The position numbers and the translations under genes were made by a program. Of a DNA stretch of 64,000 bases, positions 8,059 to 16,418 are shown piece by piece. Each line of letters begins with the position of its first letter. Within the stretch, counting starts at the first letter, position 1. The notes beneath the pieces were generated by a model that had not been told where the DNA came from, did not search any database, and saw nothing but the letters and a program-made list of their open reading frames with translations. This stretch comes from Sphingopyxis sp. TUF1 (GTDB lineage: Bacteria > Pseudomonadota > Alphaproteobacteria > Sphingomonadales > Sphingomonadaceae): positions 2,984,001-3,048,000 of the forward strand of contig NZ_CP144683.1 in NCBI RefSeq assembly GCF_036687315.1, read 5' to 3'.

Positions 8059-9065
8059 TGGCGACGCAGCGAACGCAGGGATTGACGCTCGACCTTCGGG
8101 TCGAGCGTTTTCCCTATCACCAGCCGTTCCGCATTTCGGGGCATGTCTTTACCGAAACCGCGCTGCTCGTCGCCGAACTCTCCGATGGCGAGCATGTCGG
8201 GCGCGGCGAGGGGGCGGGGGTCTATTATCTCGGCGACGACATCGACCATATGCTTGGCCAGGCGGCCCGCGTGCAGGGTGCGATCGAGCGCGGCGCGACG
8301 CGCGAGGATTTGCAGCAATTGCTGCCGCCCGGTGGCGCACGCAACGCGCTCGACTGCGCCTTTTGGGATCTAGAAGCCAAGCAGACGGGGCGGCCTGTGT
8401 GGCAGCTTGCCGGACTGGACGCGCCAAAGGCGCTGCGCTCAACGCTGACGCTCGGCGCCGATAAGCCCGAACGGATGGCGGCGGCCGCACAGGCGATTGA
8501 CGCGGAGGCGCCGGTCAAGGTCAAGCTTACCGGCGACCTGGCCGACGATGTCGCGCGCATCGAGGCGATCCGCGCGGCGCGGCCCGGCGCCTGGATCGGC
8601 GTCGACGCCAATCAGGGCTATGATGTCGGAACGCTGCGCGACCTGCTGCCCGTGCTCCTCGCGGCCAGGGTCGCGCAGCTCGAACAGCCGCTGAAACGCG
8701 GGTGCGAGGCCGATCTCGATGAGTTGAAGCGTCCGTTGCCCTTCGTCGCTGACGAAAGCGCGCTGTCGCTCTCCGACACCGCTTCGCTCGTCGGGCGCTT
8801 CGACGTGGTGAATATCAAGCTCGATAAATGCGGTGGGCTGACCGAGGGGCTGGCGATCGCGCGGCAGGCGAAGACGCTGGGCCTCGACGTCATGGTCGGC
8901 AACATGATGGGGACCAGCCTGTCGATGGCGCCATCCTATCTGGTCGGGCAGCTGTGCGACATTGTCGATCTCGACGGACCGACCTTCCTCGCGCGCGATC
9001 GTGTGCCCGGTGTCAAGTATCGCGATGGGATGATCCATTGCCCGGCGGAAATATGGGGGTCATGA
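8058..9065 (+). CDS. dgcA: Enolase-superfamily dipeptide epimerase / N-acetyl-D-glutamate racemase-like (DgcA-like)
   Basis: The 335-residue protein has the muconate-lactonising-enzyme fold signature of the Ala-Glu epimerase branch. Seen are the catalytic K154-V-K156, metal ligands D183 (GVDANQGY), E209 (LEQP) and D232 (VADES), and the second-side lysine in VNIKLDKCGG (K254 or K257). It racemises the alpha-carbon of an amino-acid residue. The same subfamily includes DgcA, which interconverts N-acetyl-D- and L-glutamate in partnership with DgcN, and a DUF1611/DgcN-like gene lies 2.3 kb downstream. L-Ala-D/L-Glu dipeptide epimerisation is the alternative. Cytoplasmic; coupled to the upstream S12 hydrolase by ATGA overlap. 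Confidence 0.82.
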   Translation: MATQRTQGLTLDLRVERFPYHQPFRISGHVFTETALLVAELSDGEHVGRGEGAGVYYLGDDIDHMLGQAARVQGAIERGATREDLQQLLPPGGARNALDCAFWDLEAKQTGRPVWQLAGLDAPKALRSTLTLGADKPERMAAAAQAIDAEAPVKVKLTGDLADDVARIEAIRAARPGAWIGVDANQGYDVGTLRDLLPVLLAARVAQLEQPLKRGCEADLDELKRPLPFVADESALSLSDTASLVGRFDVVNIKLDKCGGLTEGLAIARQAKTLGLDVMVGNMMGTSLSMAPSYLVGQLCDIVDLDGPTFLARDRVPGVKYRDGMIHCPAEIWGS

Positions 9066-9072
9066 CAATTGA

Positions 9073-9113
9073 TGTCCTAAATAGGTTGACAATTTTCTAA
9101 TTAGGACAATAAT
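9073..9113. promoter_or_regulatory. Promoter/operator copy 2, upstream of the TonB receptor operon
   Basis: TTGACAATTTTCTAAT at 9086-9101 matches the copy at 5962 exactly for 16 bases. TTGACA (9086-9091) and AATAAT (9108-9113), spaced 16 bp, form a good -35/-10 pair for the receptor gene at 9192. An 8-bp inverted repeat, TGTCCTAA at 9073-9080 and TTAGGACA at 9101-9108, encloses the -35 box, consistent with a dimeric regulator site. Confidence 0.68.
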
Positions 9114-9191
9114 CGCCAAATTGACGATGTGTGGCGCGCGCTGTGACATTTCCCTTTTGTCGCATCCTCGGCCAAAAATGGGGGACCCATC

Positions 9192-11381
9192 ATGAAGCAA
9201 ACTTTTTTGGTCGCCGGCAGCTTGATCGCTTTAGCCGTCAGCATGCCCGGCTATGCGCAAGAAGGCGACGAACGTGAAATTGTCGTCACGGCGCAAAAGC
9301 GCGAGCAGGCGCTGATCGACGTTCCGCAATCGGTGTCGGTGGTGAGCGGCGCGACGCTGGAAAAGCAGCAGGCCGTCACCTTTCAGGACTTCGCAAAGCT
9401 TATCCCGGGTCTGCAGCTTGAACAAAGCAATCCGGGCGAGGGGCGCCTGGTGCTGCGCGGCGTGAACACAGGCGGGGTTGCCTCGACGGTATCCACCTAT
9501 ATCGACGAGACGCCTTTCGGTTCGTCGAGCGGCCAGAACAATGGTGCGATTCTTGCGGGGGAGTTCGACACCTTTGATGTCGACCGGGTAGAGGTTCTGC
9601 GCGGACCGCAGGGCACGCTGTATGGCGCGAGCTCGCTGGGGGGCGTGCTCAAATTCGTCACCAACCGTCCCGACCCCGAGGCGTTTGAGGCGCGTGTGCG
9701 CGGGACCGCCGAAACCACCGACGGCGGCGACATGTCCTATATGGGGCAGGCGCTGATCAACCTTCCGCTCTCTGACAAGGCGGCTCTGCGCGCGTCGGGT
9801 TTTTACCGTTCCTATGGCGGTTATATCGACTCGGTGGGCACGGCGGGGTCCGACGCCGACAAGAACATCAACGATTCGAAGAGCTATGGCGGCCGCATCT
9901 CCGTATTGTTCGCGCCCACCGAAAATCTGTCGATACGGCTGACGGCGCTGCTTCAGGATTTCGACAGTGATGGCGGCAGCACCGTCGAAGTCGATCCTTC
10001 GACGCTGAAACCGCTCTACGGCGGCCTGACCAAGTCGCAATATGTCCCCGAGTTCACGAAGGTGAGGTATCGTCTTTATAACGGTTCGCTCGACTGGGAT
10101 TTCGGATTTGCCGAACTGCTGTCCTCGACAAGTTATGCTATCCAGGACGTCACCCTGCGCGATGATTTGACCACGCCTTATGGCGCGGCGCTTGGGCTGC
10201 CGAGCGACATTGGTCTGGCGCAAATGACCAACCTGACCAAATGGACCCAGGAAGTGCGTCTCCAGTCGCCGGTTGATGATAGCTTCGAATGGCTTGTCGG
10301 CGGATATTACACGCACGAGAAGGGCGGGATTTTCCAGCGGATCGACCTGTTCGAACCGGGCACGCTTACGATCGACCCGCTGCTGCCCGATATCGCCGAT
10401 ATCTTCACGACATCGACCTATGAGGAATATGCCGCGTTCGGCAACGCGACGGTCCATCTTGGCCCGCGTTTCGACGTCACGCTGGGCGGCCGCTACAGCC
10501 ACAACAAACAGTTCGTCGACCAGGGCGGCACCGGGCTGCTGGCGCCGCCGTCGCTCGAATCCACCTCGTCGGAGGACGTGTTTACCTGGTCAGGATCGGC
10601 AAAATACAAGGTGTCGAGCAATGTGGCGCTCTACGCGCGGGTCGCCAAGGGCTTCCGGCCGGGCGGCCCCAACCTGTTGCCGCCCAATGTGCCGGCCGGC
10701 ACGCCCCAGACATACAGTTCGGATTCGCTGATCAGCTATGAAGCCGGCATCAAGGCCGAAACCGCCGATCGCAGTTTTTCGATCGACGCCGCGGCCTTCC
10801 ATATCGACTGGACCGACATCCAGCTTTTTACAGTGATCAACAATTTCGGCCTCAACGCGAACGGCGGCAAGGCAAAGAGCGACGGGTTTGAATTCACCGC
10901 GACGCTTCGGCCGACGCGCGGGTTCGTCCTCTCGCTGAACGGAGCCTATACCAATGCGCGGCTCAAGACCGACACCGATCCTAATGTGGGCGGCCTTGCT
11001 GGAGACTCGCTGCCGTTCACGCCAAAATATAACCTCAACGCGAACATCGACTATAGCTGGAGCCTTGGCGGCAACAGCGAGGCGTTCGTCGGTGCTTCGC
11101 TGCGGTCGCTTTCGAAGCAACGCGCGAATTTCGACGCCGGCTTCGGGGCGCTCTATGGCCTCGATCGTCCGGTCGTCCCAGCCTATGAGGTAATCGACCT
11201 GCGCGCCGGCGTCGATTTCGGCCGCTACTCGGTCGAATTCTTTGCGAAGAATCTGGGTAACAGCCGCGGCATCACCGATGTGGGGACGGGCGGCGGCTTG
11301 CCGGTCGCACCGAACGGCGCCATCACCACGGGCATCGTTCGGCCGCGTACCTTTGGCGTCACTCTGGGGGCCGGATTCTAG
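9192..11381 (+). CDS. TonB-dependent outer-membrane receptor
   Basis: The 729-residue protein has a signal peptide (cleavage near YAQ-EGD at 22-23), a TonB-box-like start (EIVVTAQK), a plug domain with VPQSVSVVSG, LVLRGVN and RVEVLRGPQGTLYGASSLGG, then a beta-barrel ending PRTFGVTLGAGF with the usual terminal aromatic residue. It would import a ligand across the outer membrane using TonB energy. Sphingomonad receptors of this size are often for organic substrates rather than iron. It is the first gene of an operon with dgcN-like, YkvI-like, S12 and M19 genes (gap to the next start 2 bp), which points to D-amino-acid peptides or amides as ligand. Controlled by the 9073-9113 site. Confidence 0.95.
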   Translation: MKQTFLVAGSLIALAVSMPGYAQEGDEREIVVTAQKREQALIDVPQSVSVVSGATLEKQQAVTFQDFAKLIPGLQLEQSNPGEGRLVLRGVNTGGVASTVSTYIDETPFGSSSGQNNGAILAGEFDTFDVDRVEVLRGPQGTLYGASSLGGVLKFVTNRPDPEAFEARVRGTAETTDGGDMSYMGQALINLPLSDKAALRASGFYRSYGGYIDSVGTAGSDADKNINDSKSYGGRISVLFAPTENLSIRLTALLQDFDSDGGSTVEVDPSTLKPLYGGLTKSQYVPEFTKVRYRLYNGSLDWDFGFAELLSSTSYAIQDVTLRDDLTTPYGAALGLPSDIGLAQMTNLTKWTQEVRLQSPVDDSFEWLVGGYYTHEKGGIFQRIDLFEPGTLTIDPLLPDIADIFTTSTYEEYAAFGNATVHLGPRFDVTLGGRYSHNKQFVDQGGTGLLAPPSLESTSSEDVFTWSGSAKYKVSSNVALYARVAKGFRPGGPNLLPPNVPAGTPQTYSSDSLISYEAGIKAETADRSFSIDAAAFHIDWTDIQLFTVINNFGLNANGGKAKSDGFEFTATLRPTRGFVLSLNGAYTNARLKTDTDPNVGGLAGDSLPFTPKYNLNANIDYSWSLGGNSEAFVGASLRSLSKQRANFDAGFGALYGLDRPVVPAYEVIDLRAGVDFGRYSVEFFAKNLGNSRGITDVGTGGGLPVAPNGAITTGIVRPRTFGVTLGAGF

Positions 11382-11383
11382 GC

Positions 11384-12442
11384 ATGTCCATTCCGAAAAT
11401 CGAACTGCCGATGCCCGCTGCGCCGGGAGATAGCCTGACTCTGCCGCAACCCTATCTGCTCTTCCTCGGCAACACGACGGAGGCGGGCTATGCCAAGACC
11501 GCCTTCGGTCTTGCCGACTGGGCGGCCGACCGCTGCGTCGGCGAGCTGGGGATCGCCGGCTGCACGGTCAGCGCGGGCCTGCCGCAGTTGTCGCCCGCGG
11601 AAGCGCGCGCGGCGGGTGCCCGCTCGCTGGTGATTGGCGTCGCCAACCAGGGCGGCGTTATCAGCGAGAGCTGGGTCGCGGCGCTGGTAGAGGCGATGGA
11701 AGCGGGGCTGGACATCATCAGCGGACTGCACACGCGGCTGACGAGTGTACCCGCGCTGGCTGTGGCGTCGCGGCGCAGCGGGCAGCGGTTGATCGATGTG
11801 CGCACCCCGCCGCCGGCGATCCCGGTCGGCAACGGACGCAAGCGCAGCGGCAAACGATTGCTGACCGTCGGCACCGACTGCGCGCTCGGCAAAAAATATA
11901 CCGCGCTGGCGTTGCACCGGGCATTCGTCGCGCGTGGGATCGACGCCGATTTCCGCGCGACGGGGCAGACGGGGATCATGATCGCGGGCGGGGGCATCCC
12001 GATGGATGCGGTCGTGTCGGACTTCGAAGCCGGCGCGGCGGAGATTTTGAGCCCTGACGCGCCTGCCGATCATTGGGACCTGATTGAGGGGCAGGGGTCG
12101 ATCTTCAACCCCGCCTATGCCGCGGTGTCGCTTGGCCTGCTCCACGGCAGCCAGCCCGACGTCTTCGTCGTTTGCCACGATCCCACGCGCAAGGTCATCC
12201 TCGGCATGGAAAGCTTTGCGCTGCCCAGCATAGAGGAAGTGATCGACCTGACGATCCGGCTGGGCAGTCGGACCAATCCGGCGATCCGCTGCGGCGGGAT
12301 CAGCCTCAATACGTCAAGCATGGGGGTGGGTGAGGCCGAAGCGCTGATCGGCGCCGAGAGCCGACGATTGGGCCTGCCCGTTGCCGATCCGATCCGTGGC
12401 GGCGGGGCCTTCGACGCGCTCGTCGAAAATTGTCTCGCATGA
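11384..12442 (+). CDS. dgcN: DUF1611 protein, D-glutamate N-acetyltransferase-like (DgcN-like)
   Basis: The 352-residue product matches the DUF1611 layout: a Rossmann-like N-terminal part (LLFLGNTTEAGYAKTAFG), then a P-loop-type C-terminal part with VGTDCALGKKYTALAL (Gly163-Lys171), RATGQTGIMIAGGG and LIEGQGSIFNPAYAAVSLGL. DUF1611 enzymes have been described as DgcN, acetylating D-glutamate so that DgcA can racemise it. Both partners occur here, although separated by the receptor gene. It starts 2 bp after the receptor stop, and its end overlaps the permease start. Cytoplasmic. An ATP-dependent role in another pathway cannot be excluded from sequence alone. Confidence 0.82.
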   Translation: MSIPKIELPMPAAPGDSLTLPQPYLLFLGNTTEAGYAKTAFGLADWAADRCVGELGIAGCTVSAGLPQLSPAEARAAGARSLVIGVANQGGVISESWVAALVEAMEAGLDIISGLHTRLTSVPALAVASRRSGQRLIDVRTPPPAIPVGNGRKRSGKRLLTVGTDCALGKKYTALALHRAFVARGIDADFRATGQTGIMIAGGGIPMDAVVSDFEAGAAEILSPDAPADHWDLIEGQGSIFNPAYAAVSLGLLHGSQPDVFVVCHDPTRKVILGMESFALPSIEEVIDLTIRLGSRTNPAIRCGGISLNTSSMGVGEAEALIGAESRRLGLPVADPIRGGGAFDALVENCLA

Positions 12443-13578
12443 GTGAGGGCGAGACTGGTGGCAGGTCGAGCTGGTTCCAGCGCTTCCTGCTGCCCGGTTT
12501 CGCGCTGAAAGCCGTCATCATCGGCGGCGGCTATGCCACCGGGCGCGAACTCGCCGAATATTTCGTGCCCTCGGGGCCATGGGGCGGGCTCGCCGCAATG
12601 CTGCTCGCGACCCTGATATGGAGCGGCGTCGCGGCGTTGACGTTCGCGCTCGCGCGGCGGATGCATGCTTATGATTATCGCAGCTTTTTCGAAGGGCTGC
12701 TAGGCCCGGCGTGGATCGCGTTCGAGATGGCCTATCTGATTTTCGTCGTCCTTATCCTCGCTGTCTTCGGCGCCGCCGCGGGCGCAATCGGCGCCGCGAC
12801 CTTTGGTTGGCCCGAACTCGCGGGATCGGTGCTGCTCGCGGTCAGCATCGTTGCTTTCACCGCTTTCGGCACCGCGATCGTCGAGACATTGTTCAAATAT
12901 GCCTCGATGCTGATCTATGCGGTCTATGCGATCTTCATCGTCTTTGCGCTGGCGAGCTTTGGCGATATGATCGGCAATGGCTTTGCAAACGCGCCGCCAC
13001 CCTCGGGAAATTGGGTGGCGGGCGGCATCACCTATGCCAGCTACAATATCGTCGGCGCTGCGATCATCTTGCCCGTGCTCCGCCATTTGACCAGCCAGCG
13101 TGACGCGGTCGTCGCCGGGCTGATCGCCGGGCCGCTGTCAATGCTCCCCGCGATTCTCTTTTTCGTCGCGATGATGGCCTTTTACCCCGCAATCGGTGCC
13201 GAAACACTGCCATCGGATTTCCTGCTGCGCCAGATGGCGGTGCCGGGCTTTCACATCCTCTTCCAGCTGATGATCTTTGCCGCGCTCCTCGAAAGCGGCG
13301 TTGGCGCGATCCACGCGATCAACGAGCGCGTGTCGGGCGTCGTCGAGGCGCGCGGCCGCCCACCGCTCGGAACCGGCATCCGCGCGGCGATCGGTTCGCT
13401 CATCCTCGTCGGTTGCATGTTTGTCGCCGCTCGCGTCGGGCTCGTCGATCTGATCGCGAGCGGCTACCGCTTTCTCGCCTGGCTGTTCGTGATCGTCTTC
13501 GTCCTGCCGCTTGTCACCATCGGCACCTGGCGCCTGCTGCGTCCCGAACCCGCTCCCCTTATGGAGGCCTTGCCATGA
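12439..13578 (+). CDS. YkvI-type integral membrane protein, candidate amino-acid permease
   Basis: The 379-residue protein has about ten hydrophobic helices. Its first helix carries VIIGGGYATGREL, the counterpart of the GAGFASGQE motif of YkvI-like proteins, a distant branch of the APC/LeuT-type transporter superfamily with an unwound glycine-rich helix 1. The ATG overlaps the stop of the DUF1611 gene (ATGA) and its own stop overlaps the next start, so it is fully embedded in the operon. Context makes it the likely inner-membrane carrier for the released D-amino acid; no substrate has been shown for this family that I can name. Confidence 0.78.
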   Translation: MSEGETGGRSSWFQRFLLPGFALKAVIIGGGYATGRELAEYFVPSGPWGGLAAMLLATLIWSGVAALTFALARRMHAYDYRSFFEGLLGPAWIAFEMAYLIFVVLILAVFGAAAGAIGAATFGWPELAGSVLLAVSIVAFTAFGTAIVETLFKYASMLIYAVYAIFIVFALASFGDMIGNGFANAPPPSGNWVAGGITYASYNIVGAAIILPVLRHLTSQRDAVVAGLIAGPLSMLPAILFFVAMMAFYPAIGAETLPSDFLLRQMAVPGFHILFQLMIFAALLESGVGAIHAINERVSGVVEARGRPPLGTGIRAAIGSLILVGCMFVAARVGLVDLIASGYRFLAWLFVIVFVLPLVTIGTWRLLRPEPAPLMEALP

Positions 13579-15146
13579 AACGCCTGCTCGCCCTTTCGCT
13601 CCTGCTCTCGGTCGCGATGCCGGCATGGGCTGAACCGCCCGCCGACATCGCCGAAAGCGTCGAGGCGCTGCGCCAGAAAATTGGCGCAGCGGGCGTGTCG
13701 ATCGCGATCGTCGAGGATGGTCGGACGACGCTGTCGCGCGGCTGGGGCGTGCGCAAGCTGGGCGAAGCGGCGCCCGTCGATGGCGAGACGATTTTTCAGA
13801 CCGGATCGACCGGCAAAGCGATGACCGCCGCGGCGGTCGCTGTGCTCGTCGATGAAGGCAAGATCGGCTGGGATGATCCGGTCATCCACCATATGCCCTG
13901 GTTCCGCATGTACGACCCGTGGGTCACGCGCGAGATCACGATCCGCGACCTGCTCGTCCACAGGAGCGGGCTGGGGCTGGGGCAGGGCGACCTTATGTTC
14001 GTCCCGCGCACGCATCTGACGCGCAAGCAGACGGTCGAGCGGGTCGCTTACCTCAAACCCAGGACGAGTTTCCGCTCGGCCTATGCGTACGACAATATTC
14101 TCTACGCTGTCGCCGGTCAGCTGATCGAAGAAGTCACCGGGCAGACGTGGGAGGATTTCATCCGCGCGCGCGTGCTGCGCCCCGGCGGGATGAAACATGC
14201 CACAAGCGACAGCGAAGAACGCTTCCGCACCCCCAACCGTAGCTGGCCGCACGCGCGCCTCTCCGGCCCATTGCGCGGCATCGGCCCGCAGCAGGCGCTC
14301 AATGAGCGCGACGAGCTGGGCCGCAACGGCGCGCCCGCGGGTGGGCTCGCGCTCAGCGCCGACGATATGGCGGCATGGCTCCGGATTCAGCTCGCCCACG
14401 GCGCGCTGCCTGATGGCAAGCGGCTGTTCAGCGAAAAGCAGGCTATGGAGATGTGGGCGCCGGTGACGCCGATGCCGATCACGCCTTTGCCTGATACGCT
14501 GAAGCCCGCGCAACCGACACAACAGGCTTACGCGCTCGGCTGGCAGGTCCAGGATTATCGCGGCCACCGCATCATCCAGCACGGCGGCGGCGTATTCGGG
14601 TCGATCACGCGCGTCGTGCTGATCCCCGACAAAAATATCGGTTTCGCGATCATGATGAACAGCGAGGATAGCGGGATGCTGCTCGGCCTCACCTATGATC
14701 TGCTCGACCATTATCTGGATCAACCCGACCATGGCTGGATCGAAAAATGGGAGGACTGGTATCAGGCTCGTCTCGCGGGGGGCGTCGAGTTCCTGAAACA
14801 GTCGAAGGCGTCGCCAGCGCGGAGCGGTCCCTCGCTCGCGCTGGCGCGCTATGCCGGGCGCTATCGCGATCCCTGGTACGGTGATGTCGTGATCGGCGCG
14901 GATAAGAAAGGGCTGACGATCGATTTCACCTCGACGCCGCGGATGGCGGGGCGGCTCGATCACTGGCAATATGACAGCTTCGTCACGCGCTTCGACGATC
15001 CGGCGATTGAACCCGCCTATGTGACCTTTGCGCTCGACGCCGATGGCAAGATAACCGGCGTTACCATGAAGGCGGTGAGCAAGATTGCCGACTTCAGCTG
15101 GGATTATCACGATCTCGACCTGAAGCCCGTGGAGGACAAGAATTGA
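13575..15146 (+). CDS. Secreted S12 serine hydrolase (beta-lactamase / D-aminopeptidase family)
   Basis: The 523-residue protein has a signal peptide (MKRLLALSLLLSVAMPAWA) and an S12 catalytic domain with Ser78-Thr-Gly-Lys81, Tyr172-Asp-Asn174 and QHGGG as the third motif. A C-terminal lipocalin-like beta domain (LARYAGRYRDPWYGDVVIG onward) resembles that of D-aminopeptidase and PBP4*-type enzymes. Unlike the other S12 protein at 6085 it has no membrane helices, so it should be free in the periplasm or exported. It is coupled to its neighbours by ATGA upstream and TTGA downstream. It probably hydrolyses a D-amino-acid amide, ester or peptide taken in by the receptor. Confidence 0.9.
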   Translation: MKRLLALSLLLSVAMPAWAEPPADIAESVEALRQKIGAAGVSIAIVEDGRTTLSRGWGVRKLGEAAPVDGETIFQTGSTGKAMTAAAVAVLVDEGKIGWDDPVIHHMPWFRMYDPWVTREITIRDLLVHRSGLGLGQGDLMFVPRTHLTRKQTVERVAYLKPRTSFRSAYAYDNILYAVAGQLIEEVTGQTWEDFIRARVLRPGGMKHATSDSEERFRTPNRSWPHARLSGPLRGIGPQQALNERDELGRNGAPAGGLALSADDMAAWLRIQLAHGALPDGKRLFSEKQAMEMWAPVTPMPITPLPDTLKPAQPTQQAYALGWQVQDYRGHRIIQHGGGVFGSITRVVLIPDKNIGFAIMMNSEDSGMLLGLTYDLLDHYLDQPDHGWIEKWEDWYQARLAGGVEFLKQSKASPARSGPSLALARYAGRYRDPWYGDVVIGADKKGLTIDFTSTPRMAGRLDHWQYDSFVTRFDDPAIEPAYVTFALDADGKITGVTMKAVSKIADFSWDYHDLDLKPVEDKN

Positions 15147-16321
15147 AGCAACTCGCTATCCTGCTGGTCGCGACCTCGCTCGCGGCCTGTTCGGCCGGCA
15201 GCGACGAGCCGAAGGTTGCCCAAGCCCCGCTGCACAGCCGAATGCTGGTGCTCGACACGCATCTCGACACGCCGCTCCATTTCGAGCGCGCTGGATGGAG
15301 CTTCGCCGACCGCCACACCCTCGCCGATGATATGGTCCAGCTCGACATTCCGCGGATGAAGGACGGCCATCTCGATGGCGGTTTCTTTGTCATTTACACC
15401 GAGCAGGGGCCGCTGACCCCCAAGGGCTATGCCGACGCGCTCGCCTTTGCGCGGAAACGGTCGGACCTGATTGACCGCACGCTCGCCAAATATCCCGACG
15501 CGATCGCCCCCGCGCGCACCGCCGCCGATGCCGGGCGGCTGACGCGTGAGGGCAAGCTGATCGTCTTCAAGTCGATGGAGAACAGCTATCCGCTCGGCGA
15601 AGATCTGACACTGCTCGAGGAATTCTATGCCAAGGGCTTGCGAATGGCAGGGCCGGTGCATTCACGCACCAACCAGTTCGCCGACAGCGCGACGGGCGAG
15701 GCGCGCTGGAAGGGGCTGAGCCCGCTCGGCAAACAATGGGTGGCCGAAATGAACCGGCTCGGCATCGTCATCGACGCCAGCCATTCGTCCGATGCGGCGT
15801 TCGACCAGATGCTCGCGCTGTCGAAATATCCGATCATCCTCTCGCACTCCAGCCTGCGTTCCGCCTACGACCACCCGCGCAACCTCGACGAAGCGCGGCT
15901 GAAGGCGCTCGCGGCGAAGGGCGGGGCAATGTGTATTTCGACGATCTTCATGTCCGAAATGAACATGACCCCCGCGCGCGGCGAACTGTTCGGCCAATAT
16001 GAGCGGATCGGCACGATGCCCCCTGCCGAGCAGGCCGAGCTCAACCGCAAATGGCGCGAACTCGACAAGACCGAAGCCCTATGGGCCGCCGATTTCGAGG
16101 ATTATATGAAGATGGTGCTGCGCGCGATCGAGGTCGCGGGCCCCGATCATATCTGCTTCGGTGCCGACTGGGACGGCGGCGGCGGCCTGAAGGGCATCGA
16201 GGACATCACGGCACTGCCCAACGTCACCGCGCGGCTGAAGGAAGCGGGCTATTCGGATGCCGACATCGAAAAGATGTGGAGCGGCAATGTCCTGCGCATT
16301 CTGAACGCGCAGAACGGCTAG
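15143..16321 (+). CDS. Membrane dipeptidase (peptidase family M19), lipoprotein
   Basis: The 392-residue product starts with a lipoprotein signal (LLVATSLAAC, lipid-bearing Cys16) and then has the M19 zinc sites: His40-x-Asp42 in LVLDTHLDTP, the bridging Glu in KSMENSYPLG, the histidines in VIDASHSS and IILSHSS, and Asp in CFGADWDGGGG. M19 enzymes cut dipeptides whose second residue may be D, the property needed to release D-amino acids from L,D-dipeptides. The start is a TTG overlapping the previous stop (TTGA), with GGAGG 8 bases upstream. It is the last gene of the receptor operon. Confidence 0.93.
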   Translation: MKQLAILLVATSLAACSAGSDEPKVAQAPLHSRMLVLDTHLDTPLHFERAGWSFADRHTLADDMVQLDIPRMKDGHLDGGFFVIYTEQGPLTPKGYADALAFARKRSDLIDRTLAKYPDAIAPARTAADAGRLTREGKLIVFKSMENSYPLGEDLTLLEEFYAKGLRMAGPVHSRTNQFADSATGEARWKGLSPLGKQWVAEMNRLGIVIDASHSSDAAFDQMLALSKYPIILSHSSLRSAYDHPRNLDEARLKALAAKGGAMCISTIFMSEMNMTPARGELFGQYERIGTMPPAEQAELNRKWRELDKTEALWAADFEDYMKMVLRAIEVAGPDHICFGADWDGGGGLKGIEDITALPNVTARLKEAGYSDADIEKMWSGNVLRILNAQNG

Positions 16322-16418
16322 CCCGTGACGGATTGGTCGACGAAACATTTCCCCCGAGAAGGCAGCGGACATAAGATATTTGCCTAGGCTGTATTGGGGC
16401 TGTAATACGGCCCGGTAG

